This document shows positions 22,001 to 31,900 of a stretch of 64,000 nt of DNA, one piece after another (within the stretch, counting starts at the first letter, position 1; each line of letters starts with the position of its first letter). The position numbers and the translations under genes are program-made. Source of the DNA: Branchiostoma lanceolatum. Its lineage: Eukaryota; Chordata; Leptocardii; Amphioxiformes; Branchiostomatidae. Where the stretch lies: contig NC_089730.1 in the NCBI RefSeq assembly GCF_035083965.1, positions 22,088,027 through 22,152,026 of the forward strand. The letters are read 5' to 3'. The notes beneath the pieces were generated by a model. That model had not been told where the DNA came from. It worked only from the letters and a program-made list of their open reading frames with translations, and searched no databases.

Positions 22001-22644
22001 GGACGCAAACAAAATGGGGGAGGGGCGGCCACCCGCTCGTTCTCAGTGCAAAAGACACCAAACTGACAATGATATAGATAGACATTAATCTTGTTTCGAA
22101 ACAAAACCCACTTAAACGAACCTGCCCTGACTTCACTGACATCAGCCACACCTTCCCGTTACAGGTGCCGTCCGCCATCATTGGGGTCGCCTTTGACGGG
22201 TTCCCCATCTACGGGCCCAGGACAGAGGACGGCACGACCTTGACCTCCGCTGACCTGGACGAGTGTCATGGCCGCCTGGTGGACGGGAGATATCGGTATC
22301 ACGTGACGGAGGACTTCCCGTATTTCCTGGGCTGTTTCAAGGGCGTCGTGATGGACGTCAAGGTCAAAATGGCCGACTGCAAATGTTACGGTCCCGTCAA
22401 CCCTTGCAATCCACCACAGAGAAACGCATATGATGTGGTCATCATAGACAGCAGTCAAACGCAACGAGAATACAGGTTACAGATTAATGGCGGGAGAATC
22501 GCCTGCAAGTTAGTCGAAAACAGAAATCAGAGCGCGTCGCCCTCCCCCGCCTCCGCAAGGAACTGCAAAATATCGTCTGCCATGTCGTCCGTTGTCATGG
22601 TTACGGGTCTGGCTCTGGGAACGATGTCCCTGCTGCAGCGGTGA
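10084..22644 (+). CDS. YHYH-domain protein, probably GPI-anchored cell-surface or secreted
   Basis: Four exons join in frame: about 10084-10296, 21034-21112, 21274-21443 and 22165-22644 (stop TGA). The family signature is clear: NGVPTHAMG in exon 1, [16 protein letters not shown], then the name-giving [11 protein letters not shown], and later [12 protein letters not shown] and a DECHG-like motif. The C-terminus is a short hydrophobic stretch ([17 protein letters not shown]) at the very end, as in GPI-anchor signals. The exon 1 to exon 2 join is phase 0 and rebuilds the family pattern, with TPPI followed by KQPHIYRV where relatives have NPN-I--Q. The start is uncertain: the Met at 10084 is the nearest plausible one, and another upstream exon with a signal peptide may exist. 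Intron 1 is ~10.7 kb and repeat-filled. The biochemical function of YHYH domains is not established. Confidence 0.72.
10286..12190 (+). repeat. Exon-boundary minisatellite, 27 copies, at YHYH exon 1 donor
   Basis: A unit of about 70-76 bp (two are ~57 bp) begins at the last bases of YHYH exon 1, ACGCCGCCTATA, and includes the donor gtagggca. It then runs through cactttcacttttctctact and tttactaaccttatcacag and repeats. The phrase gacgccgcctatag occurs about 27 times. Each unit also ends with ctaac plus a pyrimidine-rich stretch and cacag, which resembles a branch site and 3' splice site, so one unit looks like a tiny exon between two splice sites. A pair of longer identical blocks (near 10360-10430 and 11020-11092) shows internal higher-order duplication. 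Confidence 0.9.
12504..12700. repeat. (GGAT)n microsatellite with GGAC variants
   Basis: An imperfect tetranucleotide run, the complement type of 7957-8115. It is flanked on both sides by copies of a phrase containing gcggatggacagactcgtgt (near 12294 and 12706), so the microsatellite sits inside a duplicated segment. Confidence 0.95.
12701..13599. other. No gene recognised (intron 1 of the YHYH gene)
   Basis: Mixed-composition DNA inside the long first intron. A 151-codon minus-strand open frame at 12965-13420 shows no recognisable domain, and its middle is a degenerate cagccgac repeat. I do not call it a gene. Confidence 0.45.
13600..13662 (+). mobile_element. Truncated SINE 3' end
   Basis: Carries gtattgcactgttccaattc and ccaataaatcaaatcaaaat, matching the 3' end of the tRNA-derived SINE at 7225-7478 in the opposite orientation. 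Only the tail is present. Confidence 0.7.
13845..14530. repeat. ~72 bp tandem array of the TCTCGCGAGA palindrome
   Basis: About ten units of cattgacccgcaaactcc, then caactctcgcgggatttcct, then caactctcgcgagaggaccg. Each unit holds one perfect TCTCGCGAGA palindrome (first at 13909-13918) and one half-site TCTCGCGGG; one unit (~14395) has lost the palindrome and one is shortened. In mammals TCTCGCGAGA is a known promoter motif linked to CGCG-binding proteins such as Kaiso/ZBTB33. Function here is unknown. Confidence 0.9.
14531..15839. repeat. Mostly unique DNA with a ~42 bp tandem repeat at 15125-15290
   Basis: Between 15125 and 15290 the phrases aggagcccggtccccagact and aactgtacacgtaccac repeat four or five times, with flanking diverged copies near 15030 and 15310. 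The rest, including an open frame at 15597-15884, has no recognisable domain. Confidence 0.6.
15840..16165. repeat. ~43 bp tandem repeat of accgtagcgcttcgcagtgc type
   Basis: Four good copies (about 15990-16160) of ggccaccgtagcgcttcgca followed by gtgccatcttagcgcccagg, preceded by shorter degenerate tagcgccac units. Confidence 0.9.
16240..16560. repeat. Two ~140 bp direct copies with tRNA-like B-box
   Basis: The order agcaacgggaat, acacgga, aacctctggtgtc, agtacggccgtg, cttctgaaagatgg or ctttcgaaggatgg, then ttgaatcc occurs twice (near 16265-16375 and 16400-16545). The second copy ends GGGAGTTTGAATCCCGGG, close to a pol III B-box, so the unit may be an old tRNA-derived repeat. It does not fold as an intact tRNA. 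Confidence 0.5.
16599..16790. mobile_element. MITE family A, copy 2
   Basis: Starts ctccaccagtctctgcgggt and ends ctggtagagactag, with the same interior as 335-530 and 52869-53106, including gccaaatagagtcaattgta and tgaagggagt. The ends are imperfect inverted repeats. Confidence 0.75.
16791..17609. other. No gene recognised; first units of a degenerate repeat
   Basis: Contains degenerate copies of the phrase tcgaac-gtg-aacctctgccct near 17085, 17120 and 17415. It also contains a T-rich tract near 17285. Nothing coding was identified. Confidence 0.4.
17610..17930 (-). mobile_element. LINE fragment, 3' end with reverse-transcriptase C-terminus
   Basis: The minus strand encodes [20 protein letters not shown] followed by an RSLSSIEF stretch. 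This resembles the C-terminal region of non-LTR retrotransposon ORF2 proteins (pattern KLRFY, LELGDF-LRSAI). It is followed by a 3' tail with CAATAAAG (complement of ctttattg near 17623). The 5' part is missing, so it is a dead truncated copy. Confidence 0.6.
17931..19659. repeat. Degenerate dispersed repeats, no gene
   Basis: The segment gccgatatcgaacgatgtaa to agactaccaaactgtg at about 18625-18750 recurs at 18850-18960 in diverged form, together with the shared phrases cataacctcaccgggagcgc and agagatcacaatc. Near 18140 and 18298 two similarly oriented copies of gggttcacacgagtg / tgttcacacttgtg occur. From 19010 to 19659 no feature is visible. Confidence 0.5.
19660..19915. repeat. Degenerate ~50 bp repeat containing CCAAT motifs
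   Basis: About six diverged copies of taaccaatcacagctgatga followed by cccat and an AT-rich spacer. Each copy carries a CCAAT or close variant. The block lies in intron 1 of the YHYH gene. Confidence 0.75.
20030..20120 (-). mobile_element. Retroelement 3' tail (hairpin type)
   Basis: The sequence ctttattgcatgttcctgcc then cagatgggctaaatgcac reads on the minus strand as a short hairpin (AGCCCATCTGGGC) followed by CAATAAAG. The same 3' end is seen at 25335-25400 and 40280-40420, always in this orientation in this window. It is probably the end of a LINE or SINE family. Confidence 0.5.
20812..20905 (-). mobile_element. LINE reverse-transcriptase C-terminal remnant
   Basis: The minus strand reads [18 protein letters not shown], the conserved block near the C-terminus of many non-LTR reverse-transcriptase proteins (WLGHV-RM). 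It is short and truncated, with no active element. A longer fragment of the same kind is at 48000-48330. Confidence 0.55.
21113..21273 (+). repeat. YHYH intron 2, built of acceptor-like ~30 bp units
   Basis: The 161 bp intron consists of about five degenerate units such as ggtctatgtactgttactac-cag and ggcctatgtactgttttccag. The last one is the real 3' splice site before 21274, so the intron appears to have grown by duplicating its own acceptor. Confidence 0.65.
21444..21830 (+). repeat. Exon-boundary minisatellite at YHYH exon 3 donor
   Basis: The last 36 bases of exon 3 (from cacgtcatacccaactgtct to aaccaatcacag) plus the donor gtaggaaccg repeat as a 50 bp unit. About eight extra copies follow the authentic boundary at 21443. 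Each copy keeps CAG|GTAGGA, a good donor. Because 50 is not a multiple of 3, use of a later donor would shift frame in most cases. Confidence 0.93.
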
Positions 22645-22775
22645 AATGGAAAAACGGGATTCCAAAATATGAAAGGAGATGCAACAACCTGCGTGTCCTA
22701 TAGTTCTGACACAAGCTAACCTTGTCTGGGATCCCTAGCGGGTGTTTTCAGAACATCGCAACATTACAGAGCTGG

Positions 22776-22781
22776 AATAAA
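22776..22781 (+). promoter_or_regulatory. Polyadenylation signal of the YHYH gene
   Basis: AATAAA lies 132 bp after the stop codon on the gene strand, giving a short 3' UTR. No closer signal was seen. Confidence 0.6.
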
Positions 22782-22799
22782 GTTAGGTACGCCCAGAAG

Positions 22800-23850
22800 A
22801 CATATCGCTTATCGAACAGGCAGCGGCGTTCCTGCCAAGATCCGTGGTGGGTTTAGGGAGAGAAGACTGTAGAACACCGCTAGAGTTTCCGAACGCCTCC
22901 TGCATGCTGGCAGACTAGTCATGTAGCATCCTGCACTGCTGCTAGTAATCAATAGGTGGCGCAGTTGCTAGGTGAAAACAGCGTCCACGCCACAAGGATG
23001 CGATGCAGTAGCAACCCGGTAGAGGAAAACATGTGTAGGCACAGGTAACGGAGAACATGGGCTTCCCAAAAAAAATTGAACAACTCATCTGTGCGCCATG
23101 GCATTCACAATGCAGGCAAACCTTTATGTAGTGACCACCCAAGGAACTCGAACAAAGTAGTCATAACAGACAGGTGGTCATTGCAGACAGGACTCTAAAA
23201 CAATGGCGACCCACCGAAAAGTGGCTACAATGGACAGGTGGGCCTCATGTCAAGGTGGTTTCTAGAACAGGTTTGACTGTACCTCTTTACACATCGACTT
23301 TTGCCTGTTGCACATGGGCACTGACAGCACCACATACAGTATAATCATACTACATTCGATTTTGACATGTATCCAATATCACAGCTTTGCTACTTAACAA
23401 GAACTATTTGTTATGCAAAACTGTGACTGTTTTACCTTTAAGTCACATGGGTGCCGCCATCTTGTTTAAATCACTTTACATGCGCAAAGTATACTTCATC
23501 TTACTTTATGATGGTACAACATAGACAGAAGTTTAAAGTTTTGTTGTCAAACACAGAAATTTACGACTTTATTTCTCCTAAGATGAAAAATGTTCATGTT
23601 ACATCAAGAAGTGTCAGTTGAGACAAAAGTCCTGTATGACAAGTTACAAACACAGAAATAAAAAAAACTAACATCATCTAATGACAACAGAATTAATTCA
23701 CATGACAGAATCATCATCACATCATGAGAAACTCCAACAGACTTTCATTGCTACATTAGACCTGCGCTTTTACAACCATTTATCATATGATATACATAGT
23801 TGAATGGGGGACTAAACTTGAAACTGAAAAGCCAACTATATCGTCAGAAC
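22800..23850. other. Intergenic, no gene recognised
   Basis: AT-leaning unique sequence between the YHYH 3' end and a hAT-like element. No splice-supported coding or repeat structure was found. Confidence 0.5.
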
Positions 23851-24326
23851 TAGGGGTGGGTACCGGTACCGTGTACCGGTACAAAACCGGTATTTCTTAA
23901 TGGACCGGTAAAAAAAAAACGGTCCGTAAAAAAATCAGTGGACCGGCCTATGGACCGATTAGAAAATTCATAGTACCAGGCTACCAGCAGGCGGCCACAT
24001 AACTGGTCTAAGAAAATACAAAACAGCAGATTTAACGAGTCGTTTTCGAAGACGTTAGCTGTGAATAATATCTAGAAACACTTAAAGGATGAGTAAATAG
24101 ACGGCGAGGAGAGTATAGTTATAATTTTGAGACAAAGTGCAAATCTAAGAAATTATATCGTTCCAGACATGACGTTTGGAGACTTTTACGTGTGTCTCGC
24201 TCTCCAAAACACGATGTACTGCGACACTACTATAACCAGGTACAGGTACAGGTCCGGACCTGGACCTGACCCTCTGGACCTGGACCTGGACCGGACCTGA
24301 ATTTTATGTACCGGTACCCACCCCTA
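23851..24326. mobile_element. hAT-like MITE (476 bp)
   Basis: Ends TAGGGGTGGGTACCGGTACC and the inverted GGTACCCACCCCTA form terminal inverted repeats. The flanks gtcagaac (23843-23850) and atcagaac (24327-24334) are an 8 bp target duplication with one mismatch. An 8 bp duplication and YAGGGGTGGG-type ends are typical of hAT elements. The interior is rich in ggtacc/ggacc steps and has no transposase. Confidence 0.85.
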
Positions 24327-24334
24327 ATCAGAAC

Positions 24335-25935
24335 TGATAGGGACAGGCCGCTACCTGACGTCACCAAATTCAGCAAGTCGAGTCGCCGTCAGCACGGCGT
24401 GAGTGCCCTGAACTATGGCAGACTTGAAAAACAAGTGAGAACTTGACTTTGGGGTATACATACCATAGTATGGAAGGCTTTTCAATTCTAATTTTAACTC
24501 CCCTATTAGTCCTCACAATCAATATGGGTGCTTTCTTAAACACTTGGCTACAAATAGGCTGATCAACTGCACAATCTGTTATTTTCACATGTCAGCAAGT
24601 TTGTGACAAACTGCACAATCTCTTACATTCAACTATACAATTTGTTACTTTCAATACCCACAAGCATTTGTTCATTTGATACAATGTAAGCAAGCTACAT
24701 CAATATGATACTTGACATAATTAACATAACTCTCTGGAAAATAGATTTGATACGTTTTGTGCCTCTTTTCATTAAGTACAATTCAATAAGATAACTAGAT
24801 GCAGCTCATTCATTTTTTACGAAATGTAACATGATCATAATACACTTCATATATATTTCTTATTGTCTTCATTTAGTTAAGATTCCGCCTGGCTAAATTG
24901 TTACCTGCTCAGTTGCATCATGTCTTACACTTTGGCACTGATATGGTTTAAGACATAAACCCTAGTCTTAAATAGTGTCTTGACTGTTTAAATCAATTTC
25001 CTTGTGCGTAACGGAGAGACATCACTGATTATATTAAACATAAATCAACCCAAAATTCTTAGGACAAACCTGAGTTTGGTACATTCAGAACAACATTCAT
25101 TTTGTATTCATATCTGTTGACAATTAAAATCACCTCGATCTGAAGTAGAAAATGTAAGTTTTAGTTATTAAAGCATTACATGAAGGTGACAGAATCCACT
25201 TTTTGGCCCTTTGAATCACCGACCTTCAATTCGGGTAAACCGTCCCTTATTGTTGGCTTGAGTTCAAATATACAGAAGGTGTGAGCTAGCCAATCGATCT
25301 ATGTTGACCTGCCCTGTCAATCATCTGAAACAATGAAAGTTTATTGCAAATTCCTGCCCGTAGGCTAATTGCAAGTACATGTACATGAACATGTAACACA
25401 AGTGGAGGGACAGACAATAATGAACAGTATAACATATGTCTACTCTAGTCTTGACTACTGCCACTAAGTACTAACTTATTGAGTTTGACTTCTTTTTCCG
25501 AGACAGTGGAAGACCAATGATCCCACTTTTTCTGTGATATGTGGGTTTTGTGATGTTAAGAGGAGAGTAGTTTTCTTTTCGTCTGAAAACGTGGAGAAAT
25601 TAGGATGAAATATGGTGGCCTCTCAATAATCAATACTCAATGCAAAGATTAGACTTTTCTGCCATAAAAAAGCCAGTATGGGTCCCTCAAAGTCAGCATG
25701 TCCCTTCAAATATGAATGATGATTATATTCAGTTCAAAGGACAAAAAAGTCTTTAGATATTGTTTACTTTACTCCAATGCCAAAAAGACATCTAGGTGGC
25801 TCGGTTTTCTATTCGTTGTTTTCCCCCTGCAAAAGGGCTGAAAAAACAAAGCAGTTCAAAGGACCAAAACTTGAATTTTGATACCTCCCCTTTTTATGCT
25901 AGATGGTTAATCTACGCTGCCTGGTTTTCGCTGTT
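24335..25935. other. Downstream flank of the DOPA decarboxylase gene
   Basis: AT-rich DNA that should contain the 3' UTR of the minus-strand decarboxylase. I cannot place its polyadenylation site. A retroelement 3' tail (tttattgcaaattcctgccc, 25335-25400) gives a minus-strand CAATAAA, but that motif belongs to the repeat. Confidence 0.5.
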
Positions 25936-28900
25936 CTAACTATTTCCGCTGTTTCCGCCCTGTAAAAGACCGGCCGCCAGCTGACTAATGATCTCCCAGG
26001 CGAACGTGATGTCATTCGACGCGGTCGTCGCGGCGCAGACGGCGAATCTCAGGAAGTAGGTCCCTCGCACCTGAGACGGCACCAGGTGGATCTTCTTCCC
26101 GTCGTTTATCTTCTTAAGTAGCTGCTCGTTAACCTCATTCGAGCCCTGCAGGTGTGACATGTACAAAGACATTGCAGCTTCTAAATGATACAAGAAGCTC
26201 ATCTGCATATCTCCAGTGAGGCTTAAGTTACTGCTCTTTACTAAGCTACAAAAGGCAAAGTGAGAGCCTTACACAGTTTCTAAGATTCTAGTCAGTCCTC
26301 ATTCTTAAAAAGGGTTTCATGATGTTCCTGACTTAGGGAGAAGGGAGGCTGTTACAGTTACAATGTAACCCATCACCTTTTAGTGGTCTTTGGATCTTGC
26401 TATGTGGTGACCATTAAGTAAAAAAAAAACTGAAAAAATTGCATAAAGATACATTTCTGAAGTTTAAATTTGGGGCAATATGTTCAGGTCTGGGAAGCAA
26501 CGTTGAAACTACAACTTATAAGTTGATTGACAGATGTTAGGTTACAAACATTTCCTGAAACAAACTCATCATGCAAACCATACAGAACCCTCTACGTCTT
26601 AAAGAAAACCTTTCTCCGAGTCGCCCACCTTCAGTCGGAAGCAGACCAGGCCCATCACCACCTCAGCCGTGACCTCAAACCGCTCGTCGCTCCTCACGAG
26701 GGCCTCAAACTCCTTAGCCAGGCCGATTTGCTGGAGGGAGAGTCAGAGTAAGGAACGTCTTGGTAGAAGGGAATACTAGTACCACAGCAAGTTCAACTTC
26801 AAGTTCTTCATCTGTCTTAAGATGTACAGCGTCTGACTGTTACGGCAACAACTTGATTACCTGAGTATCCTTACATAATGTACAACACCGAAATGACATC
26901 AGTGGCCACAAAGGATAATCAGGTTAGGACCTAAAGTGTGATGTGCAAAAGCAGTAATAAATATGAATATGCTGATTCTTAATCAATCCATCCTTTACTT
27001 ATGGACAGGGTCAATAATGTTGTAATACTGAGAGAGGTATGACCCTTACCTCTCCCCTAATAACCTCAAACAAACAAACAAACAAACAAACAAACATTCT
27101 TATTACTCTTCTGTCTCACCTTCCTGATGTGGTCCTGAAGACCTTTGACCCCAAACATGCGTAACACGAACCACAGCTTCAGCGAGCGGAAGCGCCGCCC
27201 TAGCGGGATCTGCCAGTGCTGCAGGGTCAAAGTTCATTAATGCCACCTACCAGTATCAAACAGTACTGCAGGGTCAAGGTTCAGTTAATGCCCCCCACCA
27301 GTATCAAACAGCACTGCAGGGTCAAGGTTCAGTTAATGCCCCCTACCAGTATCAAACAGTACTGCAGGGTCAAGGTTCAGTTAATGCCCCCCACCAGTAT
27401 CAAACAGCACTGCAGGGTCAAGGTTCAGTTAATGCCCCCTACCAGTATCAAACAGTACTGCAGGGTCAATGTTAAGTTAATTCCCCCTACCAGTGTCAAA
27501 CAGTACTGCAGGGTCAAGGTTTAGTTAATGCCCCCTACCAGTGTCAAACAATACTGCAGGGTCAAGGTTCAGCTAATGCCCCCTGCCAGTATCTAACAGT
27601 GTTGCAAGTCAGAAATCAGCCCCAAAATATGACAGGAATATTTTCAATTCAACTATGAACATCAAGACAGTAGTAGTACAAATAAAATTTCCGTCAGAAT
27701 TTTTGCTGTGATTAAGTAAAACAAAGCACATTTCTGTCACAATCTTTGATAAAAAGAAGGTATGAATACACAGCGAACAAGCAGAGAAAACAGCAGACCA
27801 GAGAAACTGCAGGTTTAGAGAAAACTATTCATGGTTGCTGAGGAGATCAGAAAGCCAGCTCACCCTGTAGTCAGTCACCAAACCTTCAGCACCAAGGAGA
27901 GAGAAGAACCCGGGTTAGCCCTGCACCAGTTATGTACACGCACAACAGGAACAATCTTACTACTACAAGTGCTACAAGTAATGTATGATTAAGGCCACTC
28001 AGATCCCATGGCATGTGTTAGTCCTGCACCAGTTATGTACACGTACAACAGGAACAATCTTACTACTAGAAGTGCTACAAGTAATGTATGATAAAGGCCA
28101 ATCAGATCCCATGGCATGTGTTAGTTCTGCACCAGCTATCCATGTATGTTTTAAGTCATCCAGCAATGGGATGAGATGAGATATATGTACACAAAAGTAA
28201 CGGTCTTATAAGTGCTACAAGTTTATGTATAAGAAAAGACCAATCAGATCCCATGGCATGTGGGTAACATGTGTGAGTTGTGCACCAGTTATACATGCAT
28301 GTATGTGTAACCCATGTAGCAGTGAGATGAGATATATATAGTTGTACACAACAGGAGCTGTCTTACTAGTGCTACAAGTTTATGTATAAGAAAAGACCAA
28401 TCAGATCCAATGACATGTGCATAACACATGAGAGTTTCACCAGTTATGCATACACAACAAGAACAGTCTTACAATTGCTACAAGTACTGTATAAAATGAC
28501 CAATCAAAACCAGGATGACAAGAGCGTAACAGGTCGCTGACCGGCTGACCTTGGACTGACCTTGGTTGTCGTGCTTGAGGTAGAGCGGGTCCAAGTTGAA
28601 CGCGTCCACGATGTCTGCTCGGTTCCGAATCCTGAAACGAATCAGAACATGTCAGAACGTCTGCTTTTTTGTCACATGAAGTGTACATGGTGATCAATCA
28701 AATACGCCGAGCAAGATGGAACCACAAACTGGTGTTGCTGACAAAAACAGCAATGATTCTGTATGCATTCATATTCATGCTCAGCACATGACTGAGCAGT
28801 CAAAGTTCATTAAGGGTCAGAGATGAAAGGTAAGGGGTCAGGATTGACTGAGTTCAGGACTCATCACATGGCTGAGCAGTCAAAGTTCATGTAGGGGTTA

Positions 28901-31900
28901 GAGTTGAAAGGTTAATGGTCAGGTTGATGTATGAGTTTATGACGCACCACATGTTTGAGAAGTCAAAGTTCGTGTGAGGGTTAGAGGTGAAAGATCAGGG
29001 GTCAGGGTTGATGACTGATCGAGTTATGACTCACCACATGGCTGAGCAGTCAAAGTTCACCCTCATCCACTTGTGAGGGTTAAAGTTGAAGGAATCTGCA
29101 AACTGGGGAAAAATAAAGGAATAATTTCATTACCTGCTTTTTAATAAAAACATGATATATGTCTAAGAACCACAGAAATGGAGTGTTGTTGCCGAGGAAA
29201 GAGCACCGACCTCGACCCCGTCCAGCAGGGGTCGGTACTCCGGACAGATGAAGGCACTGCCCGCATACGCCGCATCGACATGCAGCCACATGACCTCCTC
29301 ACGACCTGGGGTTATAGGTCACACAGGTAAGGGCAAAGGTCAACAGCATGGTCAAAGGTAAGAGTGATGCCAAATGTAAATTATCAGATTGACTGAAACA
29401 GAATAATTGATGCAAAGGACAAGATTGGAAAGTTTTTTTTTTTTTTTTTTAACGATCTCGCTCAATGCAAGGCCGTAAGAGGCCACTTCTCGACATTGAA
29501 CTAATTGAACTAATGTGGCCTAGGTGAGAGACAGCGGTGTGTGTTTGTTTTAAAGGTTTGTAGGTTGTATTCGGGGGGAAAGCAGTGGGCTTAGCCAGGG
29601 AGGGAATTCCAGAGTTTTTCGGTTCGTGGAAAAAAGTTGCACTTTTGGCCTACTTTATCGAGTTTTCATGTTACATAGAGGGTTTGCCAAGTGAAAGTCA
29701 GCATTTCCCAGAAGTTCTTATATTTGTTTTTCAAAGTAAAAAAAAAATATTCCAAATGTCATGAATCCATTCAGCCCAAAGTGAACAACAGCAAACAGAA
29801 GAGGGAAATGGACGAAAGGAACTCTCAAATGGAACCAACTAACAACTAGAAACAAAATCTTCAACTAGAAACAAAAAGAAAGAGAAACGTCTCTCACAGA
29901 CGGGTCCCAGCTCCTGTAAGTTGTCGAAGGCACATGAGGGCGTGGTCCCCAGGGTAGCAACCACCTAGCAACGGCAGGGAAGAACAGAGACTGGGATGAG
30001 AGGCCACAAATTCATTTTGCACAATCAATGTTACAATCGCATATCAATACAAACAGCATGACCGGGATGTGAGGTAACCATAGATTCATTGGTAAAACCC
30101 CCTGACAACAATTTGTTTCCTTGGCTAAAAAGACAATTCAAAGAGAAAATCAAGCAAGACGTTAAGATGAAAACATAAGGCGTGGAGTTCAGCCATAATC
30201 TGACTGGGTTTTTGCATACCTAGAACTGTGTGTTCCGAGGACTTTCCCCCTCAGACTCTGTTTTCATGTTGTTCAGAATTATCCTTAAATCTGAGAACCA
30301 GCAAATCCAATTGGTGTGGCCCAGAAAAAAGTTGAGCTTACCAAGAAGGGCAGAAGCCCTTTAGCTTTATCTTCCTGTATAGCAGCCTGCAGTACCGCTC
30401 CCCTCAGCGCGAGGGCCTCGTCGGTCTGCAGCTTCCTGCACTTGACAGCACCCAACATGGCCGCCCGCTCTACCGAGGAATGGGCCTGGGAGGGGGGTAT
30501 GAAATTGATCAATTCTCCATGGGGGAAATGCTTGAATGTGAATCATGTAAAAGAAATCCACTGATTTCAGGCCAAATATAGAAAGTGACATTTTAAAGCT
30601 TGTTACTTGTTAAAATCCGGGGATTTTCTACTAACTTCTCCTTTTCAAGCATATTACCCAAATCATCATTACTCGAGGGCATTACCCAAAATAACTCAAA
30701 AAACAGTAGCTGCATCCTTGTTTCAAGTCATATTTTGGGTACTGCTGTAACAGTTAGAAAGTAAATGGCAGGAGACAACAGGATGACATATTTCAAGACA
30801 AATTACAGACATTCCTCTGAGAGTCTGAGTTGCAGACCTGCAATGGATGTCACTTGAGGACAGGAGAACAATGTCCAGACTTTGCATGATGTACAAGATG
30901 ACTAATAAACTTGTGGACGTACCGACTGATAAGTATCTAATGCCAGCTCAGAAGAGGACCAGAAATAGTCATGCTTTTAAGTACCAGAGTTATCAGCCAA
31001 GGATTGACGTGTTCAAAAATTCGTATTTCCCGAGAACCATAGTAGAATGGAACTCGTTGTCATCAAGTACTGTAGGAGCTTCATCACTAAGTAGCTTTAA
31101 AGAACGGTTGCAGTCAGATATGCAAAGACTAGGTGTAACAGACCGTTCGGTGTAATATGACCAGCTGCTGCCGCGCCGCGTGCCTGCGAAGCTGGTGTGT
31201 TACGCCTGATGGCGGTTATACCGGCTATATAGATACAGATACAGATACAGATACAGATACAGTTAGCCTTTACTTGATCAGACGTGTAGATGACCAGTTT
31301 GCCCATGATGTCGTGGTCCGACATGTCGGGATGTTCCGTCTTAAATTTCTGTAGAGCCTTGGAACGAGCGGCAAGGAGCGCTACCAGGGTCGCCTCACTA
31401 GCTGTGCCCTGGGAACAACAACAACAAAAACAACAATAACAACAATTTTGTCAGTTTTTAAATTCTGCACTGCCTTGAAGCAAGCCGCAAGCAAGGCTAC
31501 CAGTGTCGCCTCACTAGCTGTGCCCTGGGAACAACAGCAACAATAGTTTTACATTCTGCACTACCTTCAAGCGAAAGGAAAGCAAGGCTACATGGGTTAC
31601 TTCACTAGCTATACCTTGGGAACAGCAACAACATTAGAGACGTAACAGGCAGACAAATAAGCAATACCCTGTCAAACAACTGACATGAATGCTCTCCTTG
31701 GTGCTGATTGGCTATCTTACAGGAAACAGATTGACTGGTTGAAATGCTGTTCTTGGTACTGATTGGCTATCTAACAGGAAAATGATTGGCTGGTTTGAAT
31801 GCTGTCCTTGGTGCTGATTGGCTATCTAACAGGAAACAGATTGGCTGGATTGAATGCTGTCCTTGGTGCTGATTGGCTATATAACAGGAAACAGATTGAC

